Positions 41,149 to 49,595 of a DNA stretch of 64,000 nt are shown here, piece after piece; position 1 is the first letter of the stretch; each line of letters opens with the position of its first letter. A program made the translations under genes and the position numbers. This stretch comes from Streptomyces soli (GTDB lineage: Bacteria > Actinomycetota > Actinomycetes > Streptomycetales > Streptomycetaceae), in the NCBI RefSeq assembly GCF_003999195.1, contig NZ_RJVR01000338.1, positions 22,375 through 86,374 on the forward strand. Direction: 5' to 3'. The notes beneath the pieces are model-generated. The model ran no database searches. It was given only the letters and a program-made list of their open reading frames with translations, and was not told where the DNA came from.

Positions 41149-42402
41149 TCAAGTGTCCGCCCGTACGGAGGTGTTGCGCACCACGAGGGCGATGACCGCC
41201 GACAGCAGGGCCAGCAGCGCGACTGTCGTCAGGGCCGTCGGCAGTCCCACGGCGTCGGTCAGGAAGCCGATGGCGGGCGGCCCGAGCAGGAAGCCCGCGT
41301 AGCCCAGGGTCGACGCGGTGGCCACGCCGTTCGACCCGCCGAGCGCGCCGGCCCGGCCGATGGCCACCGGGAAGATGTTGGCCAGGCCGAGCCCGGTCAG
41401 GGCGAAGCCGATGAGCACCAGCCACACGAACGGCCCGAACGCCGCCACCAGCATCCCGCCGCACGCCGTCAGCCCGCCGGCCACCAGCATCCGAGTCTGC
41501 CCCAGCTGTTCCAGCAACGCCGTGCCCGACAGCCGCCCCACGGTCATCGCCAGCGCCACCGCCGCGTAACCGGCCGCCGCGAGCCCCGGCCCGCCGCCAA
41601 GGTCCTCCTTGATGTGCAGCGGCCCCCACTCGGCCAGCGCCCCCTCGCCGTACGCCGTGCAGAGCCCGATCAGTCCGAAGACGCCCACCATCACGCCCAC
41701 CCGCCGTGGGGCCGCCGCCGCTCCTGGTCCGGCTGCCGGGCCTGTGGTCGTACTCGTATGAGTCGCCGGGACCGGGCGCGGCAGCTCGTACGACATCAGC
41801 ACGCGCCCCGCGAAGAACGTCCCCAGCAGCCCCAGCGGAACGAGCAGCAGCAGATGCCGGGTCGGGGTCAGATGCGGCGCCAGGATGCCGCCGAGACCCG
41901 CGCCGACCAGCGCACCCAGGCTGTACGCGGCATGAAAGCTCGGCATGACCGGGCGGTGCAGCGCGGCGACCAGGTCGACGGCGACGCTGTTCATCGCCAC
42001 ATTCATGCCGCCGTACGCCACGCCGAAGATGAGCAGCACCAGGCCGAGCGTGAGCGCCGACGGGGTCAGCGGAGGCAGCACGACGCTGAGCGACAACAGG
42101 ACGGAGGTGCCGATGGTGACCTCGCGGGTGCCGAAGATCCGGCAGAGCCGTCCGGTCACGAGCATCGTGGCGACCGCGCCCGCCGATACGCCGAGCAGCG
42201 CGAGGCCGAGGGCACTCGCGGACGCGCCGACCTGCTCCTTGATGGCGGGGATACGCACCACCCAGCCCGCGAAGATGAAGCCGTCGAGGGCGAAGAAGAG
42301 CGTCAGCGCGGCTCTGAGCCGCCTGAGCGGAAGGTCGGTCGGACTGGACGGCCTGCGGCACGGTCCGGCGAATGCCCTCCGTATTTTGTTTAGGGTCGGC
42401 AC
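41149..42402 (-). CDS. MFS transporter (12-helix, fucose-permease-like)
   Basis: A 417-residue transporter with 12 recognisable helices and a long Ala/Thr/Pro-rich central loop (about 195-225). LTLFFALDGFIFAGWVVRIP is helix 1, and VTGRLCRIFGTREV takes the place of motif A. This subgroup is often annotated as sugar or drug MFS; the substrate is unknown. GTG 42402 is the only possible start in the gap, since no ATG, GTG or TTG follows before helix 1. TATTCT lies six bases before it, so it is probably leaderless. It heads the leftward four-gene run and is divergent from a ROK regulator. Confidence 0.86.
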   Translation of the reverse strand: MPTLNKIRRAFAGPCRRPSSPTDLPLRRLRAALTLFFALDGFIFAGWVVRIPAIKEQVGASASALGLALLGVSAGAVATMLVTGRLCRIFGTREVTIGTSVLLSLSVVLPPLTPSALTLGLVLLIFGVAYGGMNVAMNSVAVDLVAALHRPVMPSFHAAYSLGALVGAGLGGILAPHLTPTRHLLLLVPLGLLGTFFAGRVLMSYELPRPVPATHTSTTTGPAAGPGAAAAPRRVGVMVGVFGLIGLCTAYGEGALAEWGPLHIKEDLGGGPGLAAAGYAAVALAMTVGRLSGTALLEQLGQTRMLVAGGLTACGGMLVAAFGPFVWLVLIGFALTGLGLANIFPVAIGRAGALGGSNGVATASTLGYAGFLLGPPAIGFLTDAVGLPTALTTVALLALLSAVIALVVRNTSVRADT

Positions 42403-42438
42403 AAAGTCAGAATAGGAGGGTGACCCAGACTCGGACAA
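42385..42438. promoter_or_regulatory. Overlapping divergent promoters of two leaderless genes
   Basis: The starts GTG 42402 (minus) and GTG 42420 (plus) are separated by 17 bases. Reading left, TTGTCC (42438-42433), an 18-base spacer and TATTCT (42414-42409) end six bases before GTG 42402. Reading right, TTTGTT (42385-42390), a 17-base spacer and CAGAAT (42408-42413) end six bases before GTG 42420. The two -10 hexamers occupy the same six or seven bases on opposite strands. Confidence 0.55.
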
Positions 42439-43643
42439 GGTTGGAGAGGGGCCGCGGCGCTCTCGGCCCCGCGCTCGCCCTCGTGCACACCGGGCGCGCG
42501 CCGACGCGCGCCGTCCTGACCGCCGAACTCGGCGTGACCCGTGCGACGGCGGGCGCCGTCGCCGCCGAGCTCGAGGCACTCCGGCTGATTCGGGTCGACA
42601 CCCGCCCCGGCGGCCCGGCCGGCGCCCAGGGCCGGCCCTCGCACCGCCTCGAGGTCGACCCCGAAGGCCCCGTTGTTCTCGCTGCCCAGGTGCACTCCGA
42701 CGGCTTCCGCGCCGCCCTCGTCGGCCTCGGCGGGCACGTCGTGGCCACCGCCCCCGGCTGCATGACTGTGCCCGCCGACCCGGCGCACGTCCTCGGAGCG
42801 GTCGTCGACGCCGGGGCGGGACTGCTGCGCGACACGGGGCGGACCTGCGTCGGCGCCGGCCTCGCCGTGCCCTCCGCCGTCGCCCAGCCCGAGGGCACCG
42901 CCCTCAATCCGCTGCACCTCGCCTGGCCGGCCGGCGCGCCGGTCCTGGACATCTTCACCGAGCAGATCGCCCGGGCCGGCATCACCGGGCCCACCGGCGC
43001 CCCCGTCACCTGCTTCGTCGGCAACGACATCAACCTCGGCGCCCTCGCCGAGCATCGCCACGGCGCCGGCCAGTGCGCCCAGGATCTGCTGGTCGTCGCC
43101 ACCGGGCACCGCGGCGTCGGCGGCGCCCTCGTCCTGGACGGCCGGCTCCACACCGGCAGCTCCGGACTCGCCCTGGAAGTCGGCCACTTCACCGTCAACC
43201 CCGAAGGCCGCCCTTGCCACTGCGGCGGCCGCGGCTGCCTCGACGTCGAGGTCGACCCGCTCGCCTTCCTCGAAGAGGCCGGCCGCACCCCCGGCCCGGC
43301 GGGCTCCCTCATCGAACAGGCCACCGCCCTACTCCGCGAGGAGTACGCCGACCCCTCCGTACGTGCCGCTGCCCGTGCCCTCATCGACCGCCTCGGCCTC
43401 GGACTGGCCGGCCTCGTCAACGTCCTCAACCCCGACCGCATCCTCCTCGGCGGCCTCCACCGTGACCTGCTGGAGGCCGACCCCGACCGCCTGCGCGCCG
43501 TCGTCGCCGACCGCAGCCTGTGGGGCCGCAGCGGCAGCGTCCCGCTGCTGGGCTGCGCCCTGGACCACAACAGCCTCGTCGGCGCTGCTGAGTTGGCGTG
43601 GCAGCCGGTCCTGGACGACCCGCTCGGGGTGCTGGTCGGGTGA
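42420..43643 (+). CDS. ROK-family transcriptional regulator
   Basis: A 407-residue protein with an N-terminal winged helix (APTRAVLTAELGVTRATAGA, then VAAELEALRLIRVD) and a ROK domain. The ROK zinc motif is RPCHCGGRGCLDVEVDP near residue 270. LLVVATGHRGVGGALVLDG replaces the usual catalytic region, suggesting sugar binding without kinase activity. It is expected to repress the divergent MFS transporter in response to a sugar. GTG 42420 directly abuts AGGAGG, too close for a binding site, which is why a leaderless start is favoured. An upstream ATG at 42372 lies inside the MFS gene. Confidence 0.87.
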   Translation: MTQTRTRLERGRGALGPALALVHTGRAPTRAVLTAELGVTRATAGAVAAELEALRLIRVDTRPGGPAGAQGRPSHRLEVDPEGPVVLAAQVHSDGFRAALVGLGGHVVATAPGCMTVPADPAHVLGAVVDAGAGLLRDTGRTCVGAGLAVPSAVAQPEGTALNPLHLAWPAGAPVLDIFTEQIARAGITGPTGAPVTCFVGNDINLGALAEHRHGAGQCAQDLLVVATGHRGVGGALVLDGRLHTGSSGLALEVGHFTVNPEGRPCHCGGRGCLDVEVDPLAFLEEAGRTPGPAGSLIEQATALLREEYADPSVRAAARALIDRLGLGLAGLVNVLNPDRILLGGLHRDLLEADPDRLRAVVADRSLWGRSGSVPLLGCALDHNSLVGAAELAWQPVLDDPLGVLVG

Positions 43644-43652
43644 CGCGGCTGA

Positions 43653-43875
43653 CTAGATCAGCTCGTCCAGCTTGTCGAGACTCCGAGCCCAGCCTTCGTG
43701 GTGAGGAGCGTGGGGCGGCTCAGCGGCGAAGTCGCCCTGGGTGAGGACCAGTTCGGTCGATGTACCGCCGATATCGCGCGAGTTCCTGCGGCTCGGTCAA
43801 GCTCCAGAAAACGGCCTGGCTCGGTGCGCGGAAGACCCGCCGCACTTCGAAGAAGACATCGAGATCGACCACCGC
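43653..43875 (-). pseudogene. SRPBCC (AHSA1-type) pseudogene with internal deletion
   Basis: The N-terminal part reads FEVRRVFRAPSQAVFWSLTE then PQELARYRR, a normal AHSA1 beginning. A jump of frame follows, and the C-terminus resumes in the next frame with TELVLTQGDFAAEPPHAPHH then EGWARSLDKLDELI and the stop at 43653. About two-thirds of the domain (the central beta sheet and helix) is missing. It is non-functional. It abuts the hairpin and truncated oxidoreductase to the right, marking a rearranged junction. Confidence 0.78.
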
Positions 43876-43914
43876 ACCTATTCCGTAGCTCGCGATCTCG
43901 CTGGTCAGGGGCGC

Positions 43915-43950
43915 GTTTCCCGCCCGGCCTGAAGGCCGGGATTCCCACGC
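43915..43950. repeat. Hairpin resembling an IS605/TnpB-type element end
   Basis: CCCGGCCT (43923-43930) and AGGCCGGG (43933-43940) form an 8-bp stem with a two-base loop. On the minus strand the context reads GGGAATCCCGGCC, TTCA, GGCCGGGCGGGAAACGC. Actinobacterial IS605/IS1341 (TnpB) elements often end in a GGAATCCCC-hairpin with a TTCA loop. No transposase is present. It lies exactly between two truncated genes, so a relic end is plausible. Confidence 0.4.
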
Positions 43951-43960
43951 AAGGAGAGAG

Positions 43961-44810
43961 ATGGACCAGGGCGGCTGGGATCTCCACGCGCCCCTCGAAG
44001 GGCGCTCCATCGGGCGGGTCGTCGACTCCCGAGCCCCGGAACTGGCGGTCGGGTAGCTGGACTTCCACCGCCACGCCTGGCGTACGCATGCCGTCGTCAC
44101 TGCCGCCGATGCCCGCGTCCTGACCCAGTACGCGGACGTACCGCTCAGCGCCCACCTCGGCATCCTCGGCGGTACCGGACTCTCCGCGTACGTCGGGCTG
44201 ACCCGGGTGGCGCGGCTGCAGCCCGGTGAGGACATCTTCGTGTCGGCGGCGGCAGGGGCGGTCGGCAGCGCGGTCGGCCGGATGGCCCGGTTGCTCGGCG
44301 CGGGCCGGGTGATCGGCAGCGCCGGATCGGCGGCGAAGGTGAAGCACCTCACGGAGGAGCTCGGCTTCGATGCCGCCTTCGACTACCGGTCCGGCCCGGT
44401 GAGCGAACTGCTGGCCCAGGCCGCCCCGGAGGGCATCGACGTCTACTTCGACAACGTCGGCGGCGACCACCTCGAGGCGGCGATCGGATCGCTGCGCGAA
44501 TACGGCCGGATCGCCTGGTGCGGCGCCGTCGCGCAGTACAACAGCCTGGACGCGCCACCCGCCGCCCCGCGCAAACTCTGTGACGTCGTCGGCAAGAGCC
44601 TGCGCCTCGAAGGCTGCCTGGTCGCCAACCACGGCGACGCACGGGAGGAGTTGGAGCGGTTCGTCGTGCCGCACATCCAGTCCGGGCGAGTGGTGTCGGA
44701 CGAGACCGTGGTGGACGGCTTCGAGCACACCGTCGAGGCCTTCCTGGGCATGCTCAGGGGCGAGAACACCGGGAAGATGCTCGTCCGTCCCGCCCCCTGG
44801 CGAGCGCCGC
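43961..44810 (+). pseudogene. NADPH-dependent oxidoreductase (MDR, CurA/PTGR-like) pseudogene
   Basis: From ATG 43961 the frame reads WDLHAPLEGRSIGRVVDSRA then PELAVG and hits TAG at 44054-44056. After the stop it continues in frame with LDFHRHAWRTHAVV, LSAHLGILGGTGLSAYVGLT, the NADP motif AAAGAVGSAVG and DVYFDNVGGDHLEAAIGSL, to KMLVRPAP. About 60 N-terminal residues are missing, and the C-terminus runs past the normal end without a stop. Despite the internal stop, an AUG at 44207 could give the cofactor domain alone, but that would lack the substrate half. Judged a pseudogene. Confidence 0.78.
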
Positions 44811-44813
44811 CCC

Positions 44814-45701
44814 TCAGAACAGCGGCTCGGCGGAGTCGGCTGGCGGTTGCAACGGCCGGGCCGGCGCCACGTGCTGGCCGGGCGTGGGACGGGTCAGCGC
44901 CCAGCCCGAGGCGAGGTGGGCGTCGAGCAGCACGGTGCCCTCGGCGGTGTCCACGTACAGGTCGCTGCCCGCAGCCGCCCGCAGCACGCCGTCGACCGCC
45001 GTCCCGGGGGCCAGCTCCGTCACCAGGGCCGCCGGTCGCGGCGGATCCGGCGCCAGCCCGAAGACGGCGGCTTGGTCGATGACTTCGTACGGAAGCGGGC
45101 TCAGCGTTTCCCGCCAGGCGGGTACGGCCGCCGCCGCGTCGTACACCGCACGCAGCTCCGCCGCCCGGGTCGCCGAGGGCGGCAGGGCCATGCGCGCCGC
45201 CCGCTTCGCCGGGGCCGATACGCGGTCCGGGATGCCCAGCGCCGTACCCAGGACGGATTCCGCGCGCCGGGCGGCCATCAGGGGGCCCCGGCCGAGGAAG
45301 GTGAAGCAGACGGCGGCCTGTTCGAGCAGCCGGGCGTGGCCGCGCGCGGCGCCCGTGATGCCGACCTTGCACAGGCCCGGCCCGAACCAGGCCAGGTAGA
45401 CGGCATACGGTCGCGGGTCGTCCAGCTTGGTGTCGGCCGCCACGGACTGCGACCGGTCCAGCGCCGCGCACGCCTCGCACTGGTCCCGCCGCCCCGCCCC
45501 CGGCACCGCCGCCGAGCGCGGACACGCCGTCCACCGCCCCGAACGCCACACCCCCACGCATCTGCGCACCTCCCCCTCCGGCACCGCCAGCGCCACCGCC
45601 CCGCCCAGCCGCAGCGGACTGCTCCGCTCACCCTGGCGCGGGTGCCACCACGTCCACGCCGGACCGCCCTCCGCCCACCGCAGACCTGTGCATCGCCACA
45701 T
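44814..45701 (-). CDS. DUF2797 protein
   Basis: A 295-residue cytosolic protein. CVGVWRSGRWTACPRSAAVP then DQCEACAALDRSQS places cysteines in the CxxC positions of the family, and YLAWFGPGLCKVGITGAARG is the GIY-YIG-like DUF2797 core. GRGPLMAARRAESVLGTALG follows. The fold suggests a nuclease ancestor, but catalytic residues are unclear and the role is unknown. ATG 45701 is selected from a much longer open frame. It is divergent from the SHOCT-ABC operon and convergent with the broken oxidoreductase. Confidence 0.83.
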   Translation of the reverse strand: MWRCTGLRWAEGGPAWTWWHPRQGERSSPLRLGGAVALAVPEGEVRRCVGVWRSGRWTACPRSAAVPGAGRRDQCEACAALDRSQSVAADTKLDDPRPYAVYLAWFGPGLCKVGITGAARGHARLLEQAAVCFTFLGRGPLMAARRAESVLGTALGIPDRVSAPAKRAARMALPPSATRAAELRAVYDAAAAVPAWRETLSPLPYEVIDQAAVFGLAPDPPRPAALVTELAPGTAVDGVLRAAAGSDLYVDTAEGTVLLDAHLASGWALTRPTPGQHVAPARPLQPPADSAEPLF

Positions 45702-45878
45702 GATCGCAAGGCTAGGGGGAGGCAGTGACAAGCGGCCTTCTTCGTGGCCGGGGTCGCTGCAGGCGTGCCCCACTTCCTCTTTTTTGTGGGCTCGGTTCGC
45801 CCGGGGCGTACCCCCTGCGGAGTAGGCGCGGTGTCGCTTGCCGTACGACGACTTGTGAGACCTCGGAGACCACGCTCG

Positions 45879-45902
45879 GTGATGTCGGAAATTGCACATC
45901 AC
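45879..45902. promoter_or_regulatory. Inverted repeat upstream of the SHOCT-ABC operon
   Basis: GTGATGT (45879-45885) and ACATCAC (45896-45902) form a perfect inverted repeat with a 10-base spacer, 31 bases before ATG 45933. The total of 24 bases is a common size for TetR or GntR operators. No -10 or -35 pair was convincing nearby and no adjacent regulator is obvious. Confidence 0.4.
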
Positions 45903-45932
45903 TACACGCATCACCGGAGGAGACGAGTACTC

Positions 45933-46229
45933 ATGGACGCCATCGCAATGACCACGCTCGCCGACCATTGGGACGGACCCGGGCCATGGATTCTGTTCTT
46001 CCCGCTTGTATGGGCGGCCGTCGTCGTGGGCATCGGCTTCTTCCTGCGCCGCACTGTGTGGCGGGGCCGGGGCCCGTGGCAGCATCGGGCCGCGCATGGC
46101 GAGCATTCGCCGATCGCGGTGCTGGGACGCCGGTTCGCGGCGGGGGAGATCGACGAGGACGAGTACTGGCGCAGGCTGTCGGTGCTGGACGAGCAGTTCG
46201 GGCGCTATGCGAAGGGCGTGGAACGATGA
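45933..46229 (+). CDS. Small membrane protein with SHOCT motif
   Basis: A 98-residue protein with one membrane helix (about residues 19-40) and a C-terminal SHOCT motif (LGRRFAAGEIDEDEYWRRLS), thought to mediate oligomerisation or regulation. CCGGAGGAG precedes ATG 45933. Its stop overlaps the start of an ABC ATPase gene (ATGA), which in turn overlaps the FtsX-like permease. It therefore probably modulates or senses for this ABC system. Confidence 0.85.
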   Translation: MDAIAMTTLADHWDGPGPWILFFPLVWAAVVVGIGFFLRRTVWRGRGPWQHRAAHGEHSPIAVLGRRFAAGEIDEDEYWRRLSVLDEQFGRYAKGVER

Positions 46230-46978
46230 CGGCGGCCGCGCGCGTCGTGGATGCCGTGAAGGTGTACGGCGGTGGGGATGCCGAGGTCCGGGCGCTGGAC
46301 GGGGTCACGGCGGAGTTTCCGGCCGGGCGGTTCACGGCGATCATGGGGCCGTCGGGGTCGGGGAAGTCCACGCTGATGCACTGCGCCGCAGGGCTGGACA
46401 CGCTCAGCTCGGGGTCGGCGTTCATCGGCGGTACGGAGTTGGGGGCGCTCGGGGACCGGCAGTTGACGCTGTTGCGCCGGGAGCGGATCGGCTTTGTGTT
46501 CCAGGCCTTCAATCTGCTGCCGACGCTCACCGTCGCCGAGAACATCACGCTTCCGCAGGACCTGGCCGGCACCCGCGCCGACGACGACTGGGTGGACGCC
46601 CTCATCGACGTCGTAGGGCTGCGCGACCGGCTTCTGCACCGCCCGAGTGAGCTGTCCGGCGGCCAGCAGCAGCGGGTGGCGGTGGCACGGGCGTTGGCGG
46701 GGCGGCCGGAGGTCGTCTTCGCCGACGAGCCGACCGGGAACCTCGACTCGCGTTCCGGCGCGGAGGTGCTGGAGTTGCTGGGCAGGGCGGTGCACGGGAT
46801 GGGCCGCACGGTCGTCATGGTCACGCATGATCCGGTTGCGGCCGCGCATGCCGACGAGGTGGTCTTTCTCGCCGACGGGCGGCTGGTGGACCGGATGGCG
46901 GATCCGACCGCCGAGAAGGTGCTCGACCGGCTGAAGGCCTTCGACGGCGCCGCCGGTGCGAAGGAGGTCGTGTCATGA
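46226..46978 (+). CDS. ABC transporter ATP-binding protein (MacB/LolD type)
   Basis: A 250-residue ATPase. Walker A (GPSGSGKSTLMHCAAG) is near residues 42-57, the Q-loop near FVFQAFNLLPTLTVAENI, signature LSGGQQQRVAVARALAGRP, and Walker B VVFADEPTGNLDS. The MacB/LolD subgroup is recognised by FNLLPTLT and TGNLDS. It powers mechanotransmission by the FtsX-like permease encoded next (ATGA overlap) rather than classic import. Export or membrane-envelope signalling, such as antimicrobial peptide defence, is typical. Confidence 0.95.
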   Translation: MTAAARVVDAVKVYGGGDAEVRALDGVTAEFPAGRFTAIMGPSGSGKSTLMHCAAGLDTLSSGSAFIGGTELGALGDRQLTLLRRERIGFVFQAFNLLPTLTVAENITLPQDLAGTRADDDWVDALIDVVGLRDRLLHRPSELSGGQQQRVAVARALAGRPEVVFADEPTGNLDSRSGAEVLELLGRAVHGMGRTVVMVTHDPVAAAHADEVVFLADGRLVDRMADPTAEKVLDRLKAFDGAAGAKEVVS

Positions 46979-49539
46979 GAGCCGTCGGCACCTCTCTGAG
47001 GCTCAGCCGCTCCTCCCTGCGTGCTCACAAGCGGCGGTTCGCCGGGACCTTTCTGGCGGTCTTTCTCGGGGTGTCGTTCCTGGCCGGGACGATGGTCATG
47101 GGGGACACCCTGCGGGCGAGCTTCGACACGTTGTTCACCAACGCCTACAGCGGTACCGATGTCGTCGTCCGCAGCGCCGACGTCATCACCGTCTCCGGTC
47201 AGGGGCAGGGCACCCGCGAGCCGGTGAGCACCGAACTGCTCGGCAAGCTGGAGGCCGTCCCCGGTGTTGCCGCCGTCGCGCCGGACGTCCAGGGCGCGGG
47301 GCAGCTCATCGGCAGCGACGGCAAGCCGGTCGGCGGTCAGGGGCCGCCCACGCTCGCGGGCAACTGGATCGCGGACGCCGGGCTCAATCCGTACGCACTC
47401 GCCGAAGGCCACGTGCCCGCCGCGCACGGCCAGGCGGTCATCAACCGTGGCGCTGCCAAGAAGGGCGGGCTGCACATCGGCGACACGACCACCCTGCGCA
47501 CGCCGGACCCGGTCCGGGTCACCGTTGTCGGCATCGCGACGTTCGGCGGGGAGGACGGCATGGGTCAGACGACCTTCACCGGCCTGACCCGCGCCGACGC
47601 GGAGCGGTATCTCACGCCGAAGGCGGGGGAGGCCTCGACCATCCTCGTACGGGCCGGGCCGGGGGTGAGTCAGCGGCAACTCGCCGACCGGGTCGGCCAG
47701 GTGCTTCCGAAGGGGATTGAGGCGATCACCGGGCAGCAGGCCACGAACGAGAACCTGGACATGGTCTCCGGCCGTTTCCTGACACTCTTCACCACCCTGC
47801 TCACGGTCTTCGCCGGAATCGCCCTCCTGGTGGCGACCTTCAGCATCCACAACACCTTCGCCATCGTCGTCGCCCAGCGCACCCGCGAGAACGCGCTGCT
47901 CAGGGCGCTCGGCGCGTCCCGCCGTCAGGTCCTCGGCCAGACCCTCGCCGAGGCGGTCGCGGTCGCCCTCGTGGCCTCGGTCGCGGGTCTGTTGGGCGGA
48001 ATCGGCATCGCCGCCGGCCTCCAGGCGCTCTTCCCGGCCGTCGGCTTCCCCTTCCCCGCCGGTTCTCTCGTCCTCGGCGCGACCGCTCTGGCGGTGCCAC
48101 TCGCGGTCGGCCTGGTCGTGTGCGTCGGCTCCGCGCTGCTGCCCGCCGTACGGGCCGGGCGCACTGCGCCGCTCGCCGCGCTGCGGGAGACGGCCGTGGA
48201 CCACTCCGGCGCGTCGCGGTCCCGGGCCGTGCTCGGCGGTGCGGCCTTGGCGGCCGGTGTCGCGCTGACCGTCGCCGGGGCGGGCGGCGGCCGGAACGTC
48301 TGGCTGGCGGCCTCGGGGGCGGTGCTGACCGTCGCCGCGTTCGTCGTGCTCGGGCCGGTGGCGTCCTCGTACGCCGTACGGGCCCTGGGCTCGCCGCTCG
48401 TAAGGCTGCGCGGGGTCACCGGGGCACTGGCCAGGCGCAATGCGCTGCGCAGCCCGAAGCGGACAGCGGCAACCGCCACCGCCCTGATGATCGGGGTGAC
48501 CGTGGTGTCGCTCTTCACGGTCTTCGGTGCCTCGCTCAAGGCGACCATGGACCAGACCGTGTCCCGTTCCTTCGCCGGCGATGTCGCGATCAGCGCCCCC
48601 GTGCGCGGCGCGGGCGGCACCGGGCTCAGCCCCAAGCTGGCGCCTGCCGTGGCGAAGCTGCCCGAGGTGCGGACCGCCGTCGGGCTCGGCGGGGGTGTGG
48701 CGACGGTCGACGGCGGCGGCCGTCAACTCACCGTCACCGACCCGGCGGCGCTGTCGCGGGTGCTGGACCTGGGGACGGTCGACGGATCACTCGCGGCGCT
48801 CGGCGGCGACGGCATCGTGGTCTCGCGCACCGAGGCCGACAAGCACGGCTGGCACCCCGGCAGCAGCATCCCGCTGGCCTTCGCGGACGGTGACCGGCGG
48901 ACCTTCACGGTCAGGGCGGTCTACGGGGAATCCGGCCTGGCGGGAAGCTACGTCATCACCCGCGCCGCCTGGGCCCCGCACCGCGTTCAGGACTCCGACA
49001 CCCTCGTCGCGGTCTCCTTCCGCGCCGGCGTCGGCACGGACCGGGGCAAGGCGGCGGTCGAGCAGGTGGCCAGGTCGTACGGCAATCCGGATGTGCAGAC
49101 CCGCAGCGAGTACGCGGCGTCGTCGGCGGCCGGGGTCGACATGTTCCTGACGCTCATCTACGCGCTGCTCGCGCTGGCCGTGGTGATCGCCCTGCTCGGC
49201 ATCGCCAACACGCTGACCCTCGCCGTCCACGAACGCACCCGCGAGCTGGGACTGCTGCGTGCCGTGGGCCAGACCCGGGCGCAGCTGCGGGCGATGGTGC
49301 GCTGGGAGTCGGTGCTCGTCGCGGCCTTCGGTACGGTCGGCGGGCTCGGGCTCGGCGGCTTCCTCGGCTGGGCGCTGGTCAGGGCCTCCGACAGTGCCGG
49401 TACGGGTGCCTTCGCGGTGCCGCTGGTGCAACTGGCGGTGGTGCTGCTGGTCGGGCTGGTCGCCGGGGTGCTGGCCGGGTGGCGCCCGGCGCGGCGCGCG
49501 GCGGGCCTGGACGTGCTGAGGGCCATCGCCGCGGAGTGA
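46975..49539 (+). CDS. FtsX-like ABC transporter permease (duplicated)
   Basis: An 854-residue membrane permease with two FtsX domains. Helix 1 is near residues 22-43 (FAGTFLAVFLGVSFLAGTMV), followed by a large extracytoplasmic domain (about 45-260), three helices (about 265-395), helices around 420-460 and 500-525, a second extracytoplasmic domain (530-720) and three final helices with LAVHERTRELGLLRAVGQTR. The first domain has the matching AQRTRENALLRALGASRRQV coupling helix. It forms the transporter with the preceding ATPase. Substrate or signal is unknown. The operon ends here. Confidence 0.94.
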   Translation: MRAVGTSLRLSRSSLRAHKRRFAGTFLAVFLGVSFLAGTMVMGDTLRASFDTLFTNAYSGTDVVVRSADVITVSGQGQGTREPVSTELLGKLEAVPGVAAVAPDVQGAGQLIGSDGKPVGGQGPPTLAGNWIADAGLNPYALAEGHVPAAHGQAVINRGAAKKGGLHIGDTTTLRTPDPVRVTVVGIATFGGEDGMGQTTFTGLTRADAERYLTPKAGEASTILVRAGPGVSQRQLADRVGQVLPKGIEAITGQQATNENLDMVSGRFLTLFTTLLTVFAGIALLVATFSIHNTFAIVVAQRTRENALLRALGASRRQVLGQTLAEAVAVALVASVAGLLGGIGIAAGLQALFPAVGFPFPAGSLVLGATALAVPLAVGLVVCVGSALLPAVRAGRTAPLAALRETAVDHSGASRSRAVLGGAALAAGVALTVAGAGGGRNVWLAASGAVLTVAAFVVLGPVASSYAVRALGSPLVRLRGVTGALARRNALRSPKRTAATATALMIGVTVVSLFTVFGASLKATMDQTVSRSFAGDVAISAPVRGAGGTGLSPKLAPAVAKLPEVRTAVGLGGGVATVDGGGRQLTVTDPAALSRVLDLGTVDGSLAALGGDGIVVSRTEADKHGWHPGSSIPLAFADGDRRTFTVRAVYGESGLAGSYVITRAAWAPHRVQDSDTLVAVSFRAGVGTDRGKAAVEQVARSYGNPDVQTRSEYAASSAAGVDMFLTLIYALLALAVVIALLGIANTLTLAVHERTRELGLLRAVGQTRAQLRAMVRWESVLVAAFGTVGGLGLGGFLGWALVRASDSAGTGAFAVPLVQLAVVLLVGLVAGVLAGWRPARRAAGLDVLRAIAAE

Positions 49540-49595
49540 GGTCCGCGTTGATGGCCCGTCAGCGGAGGTGGCTCAGGTGCCAGGCGCTCGCGCGC

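Noticed and set aside
45931..48726. Long minus-strand ORF (about 930 codons) opposite the ABC operon
   Set aside because: Antisense to the SHOCT, ATPase and permease genes; no motif and typical shadow composition.
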